This document shows positions 1 through 10,890 of a stretch of 64,000 nt of DNA, in pieces. The translations under genes were made by a program, and so were the position numbers. The notes under the pieces are model-generated. The model was given only the letters and a program-made list of their open reading frames with translations, had not been told where the DNA came from and did no database searches. Numbering within the stretch: position 1 is the stretch's first letter; every line of letters begins with the position of its first letter. The stretch comes from Trileptium ribeirensis (Eukaryota > Nematoda > Enoplea > Enoplida > Thoracostomopsidae). The stretch spans positions 1 to 64,000 of the forward strand of contig JASANE010030200.1 of NCBI GenBank assembly GCA_030248225.1. Direction: 5' to 3'.

Positions 1-1297
1 ACACTTACATATTTTGATATTGTTATTTATTAATTTATTTATCTCTGGGTATGCGTTTGTAAATAATATAGACACCATCCTTTTACACGATATATTTGCG
101 TTGCTGTTATGCAGTTGCATTTAGTGCACAAACTGTTACGTTAACTCGGCAGTCGATCGCTTATTTAACGATCGGTAGCACAATACAAGCGGCGGCATTA
201 TTTCAGAAATATGATGTTGTCACATTAAAACGTTGTTCCATAAATATTATAGAGTAGGTAGCGAGCGTACACAACAGCGCTGCAATTTCTGTACCCATAT
301 TTAAAACTGGAAAATTTAAGCAGCTGTTAGAAACACAATTTTCATGCAACTGGTCTGTACATACACCAAGTTTCCGCGAATGCAAGGATGAAATATTTTA
401 ATGTTGCAACTATATAAAAATGTATGAGGTCTGAAAATATTTGTTAAAGTGAAAACTGATTATCCCCCTTTTGGCCTAAAATATCGTACGGAAGGTATTT
501 AAAGATATGCCAGAAATGTCGCAATACTTGTTTCTGCTCTAAGCACCCTAAAAGTGATAGAAAATATATGATTACTTACAGAATTGCTGAACTAAAATTG
601 AAGTCACTAAATTCCTTGAATCGCTAAACTTTATTCGGCGCGACTTGACTCACTTCTATATTATGTAAATTATATAACATAAATTTTCCAGAAATCCAGA
701 CGAGTTGTACTCGACATCTTTTAACGTAACAAATAACTCTAACAATTTATATAAATGTCTTTCTTGTTGCTTGCAAGCAATCTCATCTCTTTTACTATAT
801 TTCTTAAACTATTTGCTTACAGATATGATTCCGAATGATAATCGATCAAAATATCTCTCTTATATATCCGACCATTTTAACATTCGATAGTTGACCTCAA
901 CTAATATTGCTGAAATATAGCTTCTAATTCAATTAATAATAAACAATCATATTTACTAAAACCCTGAAGTGGACGCTTCAACTGGAATGTTGGTGCTATT
1001 AAAACCTTTGATGAAAATATGTAAATTGAAAAAAGTGCAGTCGGCTACATGGACGAGATATTTCGGCAAGAATCAAATGTACATACATCTGTATAATTTT
1101 ACGCAAATGTACATATTTTGCAGCATAAATCAAACCCACATACCCCTATATATAAGCGATTGTATATAGGTACACTTGAAGAATATATTATAAGAGGAGG
1201 TTATTTCTTAAGTGTTGGATCCCTAAGACAAATCTACCCGACCTGAACGCTCCGCACTCAATTTTAAACACATGTGTAAATTTTATCTTGGTACCTC
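1..1297. other. Unassigned AT-rich DNA
   Basis: No ORF with family resemblance, no structural RNA and no clear repeat was recognised. Short ORFs of 60-66 codons occur at chance level and lack protein-like composition. It is best read as intergenic DNA. Confidence 0.6.
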
Positions 1298-1435
1298 TCC
1301 AGCTTAACATTGGTGTCCCTTCCAGTTTGATATCGATGCTCCTTTCAGTTTGATAGTGCTGCCCCCTCTATTTATATATTGGTGCCCCCTCCAGTTTGTT
1401 ATTGGTGCTTTCACCAGTTTGATTTTAGTACCCCT
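1298..1435 (-). repeat. Minisatellite, inverted arm (unit about 23 bp)
   Basis: About six degenerate units of a 23-bp motif, read on this strand as CCAGTTTGATATTGGTGCCC. This is the reverse complement of the much longer array at 1535-2578. About 100 bp of unrelated sequence separates the two arms, so the locus is an inverted pair of the same minisatellite. Confidence 0.85.
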
Positions 1436-1534
1436 ATTACTATACACTATTAAAAAACACCACTCCCTACATGCTCTCTGTTCCAAGAAATATTTTTGTG
1501 GCTAACATAAATATCAATGCTAAATACAAAATTC

Positions 1535-2578
1535 ACAGGGGGCACCAAGATTAAACCGGAGGGGCACCAATATCAAACTGGAGGGGATAGCCGAAATCAA
1601 ACTGGAGGGGGCACCAATATATAACTAGAGGGGGCACCAATATCAAATTTGAGGGTGACCAAAATCAAACTGGAGGAGTGCCCCGCTACCAAACTGGAAG
1701 GCCACAAATGTCAAACTGGAGTGTGCACCAATATCAAATTGGAGGGGGCACCAATATAAAAGTAATGGGGGCACCAATATAAAACTGGAGGGGGTACACG
1801 AAATAAAACTGGAGGGGAACACCCAATATCAAATTGGTGGGGGCACCAATTTTAAACTGCAGGGGGCACCAATATCAACCTAGGGGGCATGAATATCAGA
1901 CTGAAGGGAGCATTAATATCAAACTGGAGAGGAACCAATATCAAACTAGAGGAGGCACCAACATCAAACTGGAGGATGTCGCCAATATCAAAATGGAGAG
2001 AGAACCAATATAAAACTAGTCGGGGGCCACGAATATCATACTGGAGGGAGCATTAATATTAAACTGGAAAGGGAACCAATATCGAACTGGAGTGGGCACA
2101 CAAGATCAAACTGGAGGGGAACACTCAATATCAAATTAGAGGGGGCACCAATATCAAACTAGGGGGACCACAAATGTCAAATTGGAGGGTTCACCAATAT
2201 CAAACTGGAGAGGGCACCAATATCATACTGAAGGGGACTCCAATAACAAACTGGAGGAGACACAATATCAAGCTGAAGGGAAACACCAATATCAACCTGG
2301 AAGGGGCACCAATATCAAACTGGAGAGGAGCTCCTATATCAAACGGAGGACCAATGTCAAACTGGAGGGTTCACCTTATCGAATTGGAGGGGGCACCAAT
2401 ATCAAACTGAAGGCGGCACCAATAACAAACTGAAGGGGGCACCAATGTCAAACTAGAGGGTCGCACCAATATAAAACTGGAGGGCACTAATATCATACTG
2501 GAGGGGACTCCAATAACAAACTGGGGGAGACACAATATCAAACTGGAGGGTTGCACCAATACTAAACTGGGGGTGCAA
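1535..2578 (+). repeat. Minisatellite array (unit about 23 bp)
   Basis: About 45 imperfect tandem units of roughly 23 bp with consensus core GGGGGCACCAATATCAAACT followed by GGA. Some units are shortened or changed (GGGAACACC, GGAGACACAATATC). The unit length is not a multiple of three and units vary in length, so ORFs across it (peptides rich in NWRGHQYQ) are by-products of the repeat. Units are back to back without unique spacers, which rules out a CRISPR array. Confidence 0.92.
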
Positions 2579-3025
2579 ATAATTAAACTCAGCGAGCATT
2601 ATATTGCTGCTACAAGGCCAACTAGCTGCTTTTGACGCAGCAATAACGCGACCATTCTGCGGTTGTGCAACACAAGCCAATATTATTGTAGCGACAAGAT
2701 TTTTGCTTGTGCTATTCAGAGTGCAATAAAAGCCAATGATATTGTAGCAGCAATATTTTAGCTTTTTCTATCGATTGTGCTATGTTTGCAATGTCATAAT
2801 GCCATGACAATATTGTTTTCATATAACATGGTCGTTTCAATAGCTTACGGTGTGCAATTCATGCACGCACTTCTCTGTGAATGATGCATAAGTCATTACC
2901 GGCCAAAACAACGACAGCAAGGCCCAAAGAGAAACTGCCACACCGACACACATGCCACTGTAAGATAGGTTATTTAGCGATAGACAGTGGCCGAAACGTG
3001 CCAAAAGAGCACGTAAACAATTAAA

Positions 3026-3047
3026 CCTCGCGCTGGCTGGCGCGAGG
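3026..3047. other. GC-rich perfect hairpin
   Basis: CCTCGCGC at 3026-3033 pairs perfectly with GCGCGAGG at 3040-3047 across a 6-nt loop. No run of T follows, so nothing supports a terminator. Function unknown. Confidence 0.6.
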
Positions 3048-3138
3048 CTCACAATTAGGTAAAATATATCAGCGCTTTAGGCGCCTTTGATGGGCTAGAG
3101 TTTTCATAGTTTTTTGGTTATATTTCAGGAACAGAAAG

Positions 3139-3184
3139 AAGCAGGCGGCCGGATCATGTCCATGCCCTGGCTGGTCGCCTGCTT
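3139..3184. other. 12-bp stem hairpin
   Basis: AAGCAGGCGGCC at 3139-3150 pairs with GGTCGCCTGCTT at 3173-3184 with a single mismatch and a 22-nt loop. It could be the folded end of a small element. No second copy was seen in the window. Confidence 0.5.
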
Positions 3185-6100
3185 ATGAAAACCCCAAAAT
3201 TTATGTAACTCCCATAGGAAGGCCGTTAGAGGCAGAAGAATGCGTGCACGATAGGAAAATTTTGGGTCCCAATTGAGTTGTGGGATCCATTGCAGGTCCG
3301 TCGGGGCGAGTGGCCCCGGTTTTCAGTGAAATGGTTAGTATAGGGCCCAATTAAGGTACAGAGCTCTAAAAACCGGAAAGTTTTGGTTTGGGATGTGGTG
3401 CTTTAGGGCCCTAAGCTTTGAGAGTTTAAATGCGGGATTGAGGGTCCATAAGTATTTATGGGTTGGGGTGAGGTTGACCCGCACGGGTTATTTTGAAGCC
3501 TTACAGGTCCCTGATGATAGTTCAATATCCCCCTTTTTGTTTGAGATCAATAAAAACCCCCAAAATTTCAATTTACTGATACCCCTTTAAAAATGAGACT
3601 CTTTCCATGTTAAGCAAATTTTATCCCGTACTTTATGCATCCCATTTAGCGCGTACCGCACAAAATACATATCAGCTTCCGCCGGCGTGTCAGGATAAAC
3701 TTACGGGTCCCGGACCATTGTAAAACAAGCCCAAATTGCCTTTTTATCGCCGGGGACTTTGTACGACACTCCGCCCCATCCTGACACCCGGACGCAAACA
3801 CCAAGTGAGTACATTATCTTATCAACGAACAAACACATATATTGCATAGTGATTGTTCACGGATGCGCGCCGGAACCGACCCTGGGGCACCTAATTAACA
3901 AAATTTGTCAAGCCGGGTTGTAATAAAACGCGAAATCTCTCCCCCCTTGTCCCCGACCGATCCGACTACGCATCCGTCCCACATTTCAACACAAATCAAT
4001 TGCACAAACGTGTTATTATATATATAAACAATAATTGTCCGGGGATCGATCGGATACCTTCACCGTAGAATTCTGGTCCAATTTTGGTGCGAAATCACCC
4101 CGCGCACCTCGGGCTGGTGGAGCGTAATAACACAATTATAGCACACAAGTATAGTAGTTATTTTATTCAATACAATTATGGATAATGCATCAATGAACCC
4201 ATGGATCACGCTCCAACGGTATCCGATCGCCCTTTGTCCGTTGAATTTGAGGCCCTTCCGGCCTGACTTTGAGTACTTTAAGATTTAACATAAAAACTCG
4301 GGCTGTTACAATAGTGCTACATTTGTTGTTTTACTGTATCGTTTTAGTGTAAACGCCTGATTCAGGGAGTGTGGATATTATGCGCGATTTGAAAGTGTCG
4401 ATATAATGCACGACTAAACTTAAAATGACCCCGCTGGCCATTCTATTGTGTCAAAGCCGATGTGGGATCGAAAACAATTGTTACAGAACAAACAAGGGAT
4501 TTGACACGGTTTTTCGTAAATCAAAATTGGTGGAATCCAACTGCCAGAAATTACTGTCTCGGAACACAATTTTTGACAATTTTTAATAGGAAAATCGCCA
4601 TCTCAAATGAAATTGAACAAATTTTTGCTCACAAAACGAGTTCAGTTTTCTGTAAATGTTAAAGTGTGTAATTTCCAATTTTAAATATTCAACAAATTTG
4701 TATAAATGATTAACCCGGAATGATAGTCGAATACGATATAGAAAAGGACTTGTTCACGAAAAATTTTACCCATAAAATGTTTACTGATAAATTGTAGATT
4801 CAAACACAGCACGAGTAATGTTATTATCTCCAACGCAACTTTAATTGAATTCGAGTGGAACGAGAATTTTCAATTTTGGCTCTGGAAGGGGGGTTGAGGA
4901 GGTCCTGTCTGTGTGTCGCACCTGGATCTCGATAACGGTTGGGCGGATTTTGATGCACGATAGCTCATTCGAACCGCAATCGTCGATTTAGGTGTAGTGA
5001 CGGAGCCCGCGTTTTGAACTTTTTGCCGTGAGAAAAGCTATGGGGCAAAATGACGTCATTTTGGCACATTTCTCGGGCATCGCGTCGTTTTTGCGACTTT
5101 TCCCAAAAAGTACACGAGGTATCCGCAAACTAGTAGGCCTATTCCATGTAGCTTTACCAGGGCTTTCCAATGATACATAACAAGTTTTTCAACTACTTCC
5201 CAATCTGGAGTCTATAAGCTTATAGTTGGCGCTAAATTTCATATTTGGTGAAAAGCGTGGGAAATGCACCTAAATGTGTTTTTGTTGTTTTTAGTGTCTT
5301 ATATGGGGTTTTCTGGGCAGATAAACTCACTGCAAGTATTAAAAATATTGTTGAGCAAATATTTTTTACACTTCTGCTTCGGGGGATTGTTCTCACCACT
5401 CGAATTCTGACTCGCAAGAGAGCTTCACTAGTTTTAGAAAGCATGTTTGCAAACATTTGATGCTTGGTGAATTTAATCATACATGGTCAAAGTGATGTTG
5501 CTTGCGTATTTCTCTATAATAAAATAATCTATACAAAAATAAATTTATTTATGCACTACGTTTGTGTTCGCGAACATCTGGATTTTATTTACGAATTTGA
5601 AAATTAGCCATTTCATACCACCTTACAGCTGTTCTTGAATAGCTTTTACTACGTTATGCTATCACATAGCGTTCTGTTACAAAAATATGGCAATTTTAAA
5701 AATAGGATGGTAGGCGGGGTTATTTTAAGTTTAGTCGGGCATAAGGAGTTTACTATTGTATGTATAAACGCCACGAAATTACAAACGTTGCTTCGAAATA
5801 CCAGTGCGTAATAAAAAGAACCATAACACAACAAAAAATATTTTGAGACGAAAAAATATTTTTAAGCGCGCTATGCGAAATGACTGGTGTAAAAATGAAT
5901 TCGGTAGGTAAAATTAAGACAGGATGGTATTAATTTTAAATTTTTGTATATATCTTAAAACGCCTCTACTATACAAGTCAAAACTAGCATTTTGAAAATT
6001 AGGTTCGTCGACCATAAAACCCTTGAAATCTCATGAAAACATATATATATATACAATATAGTCAAGTTGAACTCTAAAGAGCAAAAGCATCGTATTCAGC

Positions 6101-7204
6101 GTGATAGCCTAATAGATACTCGTAGTAAGGTAAATACAAGCAATAAACACGGCGAAATTTGAAAAATCGCTAGTTCTAGCAAAGGGCCGTTGAACAATTT
6201 TCGTTCACCCAGTGCCCAGGGAGTATTCCCACAAATAATCCTAGTCATTAAAGTTGAAGATCTCGATGAGATGATTCTGCAGGCCATTTTTCGACGCCAA
6301 ACCCGTGTCGCGAGATATGGTCTGCGAAAGACTGGTAGCAGTTTTAGGCTATGGCCCAAGATAAATTTAACCAGTTATATACGATTCAGAAAGGATCTGT
6401 TAGGTATACAATCTTAAGGCAGGTGTAGAAGTGTTCACTGACTGAAACATAGCAGGACTACAGTGCCAGCAAACAATATTTTATAAGTAAAACATTCGTA
6501 GTGTTTTTGGAAGATAAATTTTTATGGTTTAGATGCTTCCGGACATGAAGCTTTAAGGACATTGAAAATTTCACTCTCCTTCCACTAACAAATATAGGTG
6601 TATATGAAAGCCGGGCGCGATTACGGATGCCCGAGCGCTGCGCAGTCCATCATGGCCTCAAATCTTGAACCCGCTGGTAGTCGTGAATACGCATGTTTGA
6701 AATCCTGCATATTCAGCAGTGAGCGTTATTGTCGAAATGTTCCCTACATATTTCGGTAAAGCTCGCTCACATATTACAAGGTGGATTTTATTACAATATT
6801 CACTGAATTTTATACAACATTCATGTAATGTAACTCGGTACTATATCAATAAATATGAATAAATATTCCCTAAGTGAAAAGATTACGAATGTTCCCAATA
6901 CTATACGCTCAGATAGCGATGAATAGGTATATAAACAGCTGCTGAATTGTATGGCGCTGGCGTAACCTGCAACATAGTTGGATGCCCAGATACAGCACGG
7001 ACATTTTTTTATAAAAACTTAATTATATATTATGCGCGAGTTATATGCCCTAAGCATAACTATGTATTAATCCCATGTTTACTCTTTCCGTTCATCGGTT
7101 TCGATGGAAAATATAAATGTCTTGTAATATATATAAATCAAAGTTTGTATGACCCTCAGTATAGATCTAAATAACACACGACACCACATGCACAATAGAA
7201 GCGA

Positions 7205-8790
7205 GAAAGAGCCAGATTTTCACTCTTCGCTTAGCTCTCACAGACAGATCTTCGGCTCTGGCTCAGCTGTTCGTGAATCATGTTCGGCTCGCTCGGCTCT
7301 CAGGTCCTAATAATAAAAGGTTGTGTTCCAATGGACAGCTGTGTTTGTTGTTGTAAAAAAAGAGCTTTTAAGAGCCGGTCATATATTTTCCAGGTACACT
7401 AGGCTCGGCTCTCACACAGATCTTAGGCTCTGGCTCAGCTCTTCAGAGATCAAGGCAAGCTCAACTCGGCTTTGGAGCCGACCCAAAAAGCGAAATTCAA
7501 CCTCTAATGCGTTAGTCCACTCTATGTGCGTACCCTTGGGTTGCTCATTCGTCAAGTCAGTTCAGGATCTCAAAGCCGATGAGTGTATGCGAACCAGGGT
7601 ACGCATGGAGATGAAAATGTAGTCTCCACTCCATCTCCATGAAACATTCGTGGAGATCTCCGTGGACACCGCAATCGGAAGTTATTGCATCTCACATACT
7701 GTACACGCTAGAGTTATCAATAAATAGAGGAGTTGTAGCTGTCGATGTCCAGATTTGTCTCTGGTGTGGTCCACGGTGGGCATGCCCACTATACACCCCA
7801 TCGCGGAGGGCAGCCACGGGCCCCAGGCTTCCTGCTAAACACAACAGCTCTTTAGCGCTTGCAAATGCACTGGGGCTAGATACAAGACCTCTCTAGCTTT
7901 TATGCATGATACAATGGTCTCATGCAAAATAGTCTGACCAGATACATTATCTCTCTGTGTCATACACTTCTTCTAAAGCCAGATACAAAAACTCTTTGGC
8001 AGATTCGATCGCATTTTATACGCTACAGTTATTTCCGTATCCATTTCGTTAATGATGCTTCCCATGAATCCAGCTCCTTGTTTGGATAAATAGTATCGAT
8101 CTTTAGCACAAAATAGCTCTTGAACTAGCTTGCCTTCGATAAAAAGTTGCGATGTAGCGTCCAGAAAGATGAAATTGTTGATCTCATCATAAGTGTATAA
8201 AAGGAATTGTTCAATTTAAATGCCGCTTGCCCCTCACGTTTGAACTGCTGACACCATACCGGAACGTTTGGTTGAACGCTGCGGCGTCTCCATCCGGGAA
8301 ACAAAAAGCGCGGCGGAAATGGCACAGAAATAGGTATACGATGCCTTCTGGACTTACGTGAACTATGCTCGATTTCGCATCGCCGTTTAGATAAGTCATT
8401 AATACCCGCATATATAAAAATTATATTGTTATGCGCAACAGTTTCTAGTTTACAGCTTGTCCAGGCGCACCCAGACTTCTTCCAAACCTTGTCCCGAATA
8501 ACATAAGGCCAAAATTCAGTAAATTTGCCAATTCTTTTGACATTTGAGTCTCCAATCAATAGCGGTGTCCACGGAGATCTCCGCCCAATCTTAATTTTTG
8601 CCATTAGCGATTAGCCGTTGTCAGTGTCAGTTGTGAAGTAAACGTCAAGACATCCAATAACCTTAAACTCGGAGGTTATGAATACGTCATCGGTTTGTGT
8701 TAAATTATCTCCACGGTGGAGTGGAGATCTCGGCTAAAATAAATGATCTCCACTCCGCTCCATCTCCAACTCCATGAGCACCTTGATGCG
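7205..8790. repeat. Cluster of GGCTC and TCTCCACTCC repeats with a 21-bp inverted pair
   Basis: Two imperfect direct copies of a GGCTC-rich block (about 7205-7290 and 7395-7490) share phrases such as AGGCTCTGGCTCAGCT. They are followed by TCTCCACTCCATCTCC motifs at about 7620-7640 and again at 8700-8775. The 21-mer GGAGATCTCCGTGGACACCGC at about 7650-7671 recurs inverted at about 8562-8583. The pair encloses about 0.9 kb that includes the SGNH-like ORF. The pattern suggests ends of a degraded DNA transposon, but no clean terminal repeat or target duplication was found. Confidence 0.45.
8125..8604 (-). pseudogene. SGNH/GDSL hydrolase-like fragment
   Basis: A 159-codon ORF starting at an ATG at 8604. 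Near residue 17 it has LLIGDSNVKRI, which fits block I of SGNH hydrolases (the GDS nucleophile serine). About 50 residues later it has FIYAGINDLSKR, which fits block III (GxND). The C-terminal Asp/His block was not found. After the GIND motif the protein-like signal moves to another frame (ORF at 8211-8411), so a frameshift is likely. SGNH domains occur in some transposon ORFs and in many host genes, and this piece is too short to tell which. The first codons overlap the 21-bp inverted repeat noted above, which links the ORF to a mobile element. Probably a dead fragment. Confidence 0.45.
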
Positions 8791-9615
8791 AACAAAGAGT
8801 TTTACCTTAAGTCCACAAACAAATGTTTGTAATATGGAAGCATGCAGATGCTGTTCACCGTCGCTATTTTGTGATTTAGTATGGAATTTTTCTGACCGTG
8901 TACCCGGGAAAATATGGTTGGTATCGCGTTAATTGTGTTACTACATACACTTTTTGTGAACGCGGAGAAACGTACGAAATGGATAAGTGTGCGTGTACAC
9001 AAATTCCGTTCGTACATTATACTAAGAGCAACCCTAGTGTACGCACCTAGTGGACTTACGCATAATGCGCAATAAAAGTATGAAATGTTTTTAATCATAA
9101 TTCAAGTGAAAGAAAAACTGGGAGTGGGGGAAGAGATATTAGAGGGGTAATGCACTCTCCCCCCCCTTCAAAATCCAACCTGCTGCTTCAACGCAGCGTC
9201 GGGGGTGGCAACGGATGGCGTCGGGTGAAGGTCTACCCGGCGTCATGCGGCTAAAGCAGGCTCTGGTACTCTTGGTTTTTAAATGAAAATACGAAATTGC
9301 CATTTTGAGACCAAAGTTAGGGCATTCCCCTTAAGCGATGCGTTGTGCTGGTCCGGCACTTCGAAAAATAAGCGAATGGACAGTTTTAGATCAACATGGA
9401 GTAAAAAGGGGATTCCATGTATAGTATATAAAAAGTTTGTTAAAGATTACCATGGTAAAAGTAAATGGTTAACGTTGACTTCTATATTTTGGATTAAGAG
9501 TGTTTACCTGGCTGAAGACCTAGCCAGGCAGGATGAAATTGTGTCAAATTTTGTCTTTATGGAAACAAATAGAGACCCCTGTGGACAAATTTGTATATTT
9601 ATATTTGCTTTTCAG

Positions 9616-9846
9616 ATGGAAAATAATAATGATGATTTTAATGACCCTCATAGCGATGATGAGGAGGGCTCAGGGCAGGGCCAAAGTACCCTGGTCGAGC
9701 ATTTAACAAGCTCAACAGAGAATCTTAGACTAGACTGGGCTTCGGAAGTGGAAGGGGGGGCTGCTTTTAGCGCCACCGAACCTTCCACTTCCGAAGTCAC
9801 AGAGGAGGGGGCCACTGAGGGGGGGGGCTGCTGTAAGCGCCACTAA
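9616..9846 (+). CDS. LINE ORF1, N-terminal part (frame 1)
   Basis: The ATG at 9616 follows the splice-acceptor-like string TTTGCTTTTCAG. The open frame also extends upstream to 9283, but that part has no ORF1-like composition, so the 9616 start is preferred. The product begins with an acidic stretch (MENNNDDFNDPHSDDEE) and then a low-complexity Ser/Thr/Glu region containing the recurring phrase GGAAFSATEPS. It ends at a TAA at 9844-9846, just downstream of a run of nine G (9819-9827). The same kind of protein sequence continues without a break in frame 2. One surplus G in the run is the simplest explanation. Role: an ORF1 protein is expected to bind element RNA. Confidence 0.7.
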   Translation: MENNNDDFNDPHSDDEEGSGQGQSTLVEHLTSSTENLRLDWASEVEGGAAFSATEPSTSEVTEEGATEGGGCCKRH

Positions 9847-9947
9847 ACCCTCAGTGGTCTCCGCTCAGAATAAACCGGCTGCTGTAAGCGCCATTGGTTC
9901 AGATGGAAAGCTAGGGGGGGCTGCGTCTCGCGCCACCGTACCTAGCT
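9740..9947 (+). repeat. Four consecutive hairpins sharing a bulged inner stem
   Basis: Hairpin 1: arms 9740-9755 and 9781-9796, 16 bp perfect, 25-nt loop. Hairpin 2: arms 9812-9821 and 9848-9857, 10 bp perfect, 26-nt loop. Hairpin 3 (weak): 9873-9876 and 9896-9899, 4 bp. Hairpin 4: arms 9909-9915 and 9941-9947, 7 bp perfect, 25-nt loop. Every loop contains an inner stem GGC-T-GCN, three loop bases, NGC-GCC, in which the single T is bulged. N pairs are T-A in hairpins 1-3 and G-C in hairpin 4. The outer arms are unrelated between hairpins. In protein the core reads as GGAAxSAT or close to it. Confidence 0.85.
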
Positions 9948-10882
9948 CAGAAAATACTTTTCAGTCGCTGCTCGCCAAAGCTCGCAGCAGCTCAGCAGAT
10001 GCAATGGCAAAATTGCGTCAAAATCAGAAGGATGCTACTGCGCATCCAAACGTGAATCGCCCCGGCGACAGAGGTAGCCGCGCGGGAAAGAAAAAGACAG
10101 GGTCATTTATCCGAAAACAGATCGAGGTCGTGGGCTATACAAAGCTCACAGACAAAGCCAAACCTACTGAGCGTACTCAGGAGGCAGTAGCCACACCTGG
10201 CCCCAGCGGGGTTACAGTAAGCACCGCGGAAAAAGGCGCTGTGAAGCGAAGTAGAGAGGCGACTGGTACGACACCAGATACCTTAAAGGCGCCTCCGGCT
10301 AAGAGCTACAAGGAAGTAGCTACGAAAGCTCTGGAACTAGTCATCATTTCAGATGATAACCAAGACAGAACCTTTTTAGATGAGGAGATTGATAAGATCC
10401 GAGAGGATCTTATTGAAGCAACTTTCAGTGCTACTAGTGATGATCAGATACATTTTCGAGATTCAGGCGTGTGGAATGGTCATTTACTGGTGACCTGCGC
10501 AACTGAAGCCGCGAAAGCTTGGCTAATAAACGCCGTACAGAATGTTAGAGTGAAGGCCGAGGAACCACTTAAGGCGATTCTTCGCTCAGAATTTGAACAG
10601 TGTAGGATTTTCTTGGTTGTTCCCAATCCAAGGAACAAAGATTACACTGTAGAAATGATTGTCAGTCGTTTGGCAAATGCCAACAGGAATATAGATTTTT
10701 CTGGCTGGTACCCGATTACCGTGTGGTCAGAAGAAAAGTGTCTGAAAATGATCTTTGCTATTCCAAAGACGTGCCGAGAGGCCCTTAAAAGAGAAGTGGG
10801 TGATCGACCACATTTTGAGTTGTCGACACTGGAGATCAAGGATGCCTCCAGTCGTCCACCTAAGAAAAACCCGCAACACTGA
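9848..10882 (+). CDS. LINE ORF1, main part (frame 2), DUF4780-like C-terminus
   Basis: The coding signal continues from the 9-G run to a TGA at 10880-10882. The only upstream start in this frame is non-ATG, so the frame most likely depends on ORF1 upstream. About 340 residues: a basic, Ser/Ala-rich, disordered N-terminal half (KKKTGSFIRKQIEVVGYTKL), then a folded-looking half of about 190 residues from KSYKEVATKALELVI to the end, with GVWNGHLLVTCATEAAKAWL and FLVVPNPRNKDYT. That C-terminal half resembles the DUF4780 domain found in ORF1 proteins of arthropod LINEs (recognition, not a search). No CCHC knuckle was seen here. Expected role: RNA binding and particle formation in the cytoplasm. 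Confidence 0.7.
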   Translation, partial: PSVVSAQNKPAAVSAIGSDGKLGGAASRATVPSSENTFQSLLAKARSSSADAMAKLRQNQKDATAHPNVNRPGDRGSRAGKKKTGSFIRKQIEVVGYTKLTDKAKPTERTQEAVATPGPSGVTVSTAEKGAVKRSREATGTTPDTLKAPPAKSYKEVATKALELVIISDDNQDRTFLDEEIDKIREDLIEATFSATSDDQIHFRDSGVWNGHLLVTCATEAAKAWLINAVQNVRVKAEEPLKAILRSEFEQCRIFLVVPNPRNKDYTVEMIVSRLANANRNIDFSGWYPITVWSEEKCLKMIFAIPKTCREALKREVGDRPHFELSTLEIKDASSRPPKKNPQH

Positions 10883-10890
10883 AATTGGAA

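Larger units (their letters stand above)
2579..7204. other. Intergenic DNA with hairpins and one dispersed-repeat relic
   Basis: No gene was recognised in this 4.6 kb. It holds two GC-rich hairpins listed separately (3026-3047 and 3139-3184), a palindrome TGTTCGCGAACA at 5565-5576, and a segment near 4900-5050 (CTCATTCGAACCG and flanks) that loosely resembles 60230-60350. That resemblance suggests an old dispersed repeat. 3100-4300 is more GC-rich than its surroundings and has many short ORFs, but none resembles a known family. Confidence 0.45.

Noticed and set aside
1535..2578. CRISPR-like array
   Set aside because: Units are contiguous and degenerate with no unique spacers, and the genome is eukaryotic.
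1304..2680. Repeat-derived ORFs rich in NWRGHQYQ peptides
   Set aside because: They are translations of the 23-bp minisatellite. The unit is not a multiple of three and frames shift freely.
6096..6417. Overlapping ORFs of 75 and 87 codons on both strands
   Set aside because: Neither resembles a known family and neither has splice-site or start context, so no choice can be supported.
9283..9615. Upstream extension of LINE ORF1 from 9283
   Set aside because: Open, but the composition is unlike ORF1. The ATG at 9616 starts the acidic N-terminus and the upstream part looks like leader.
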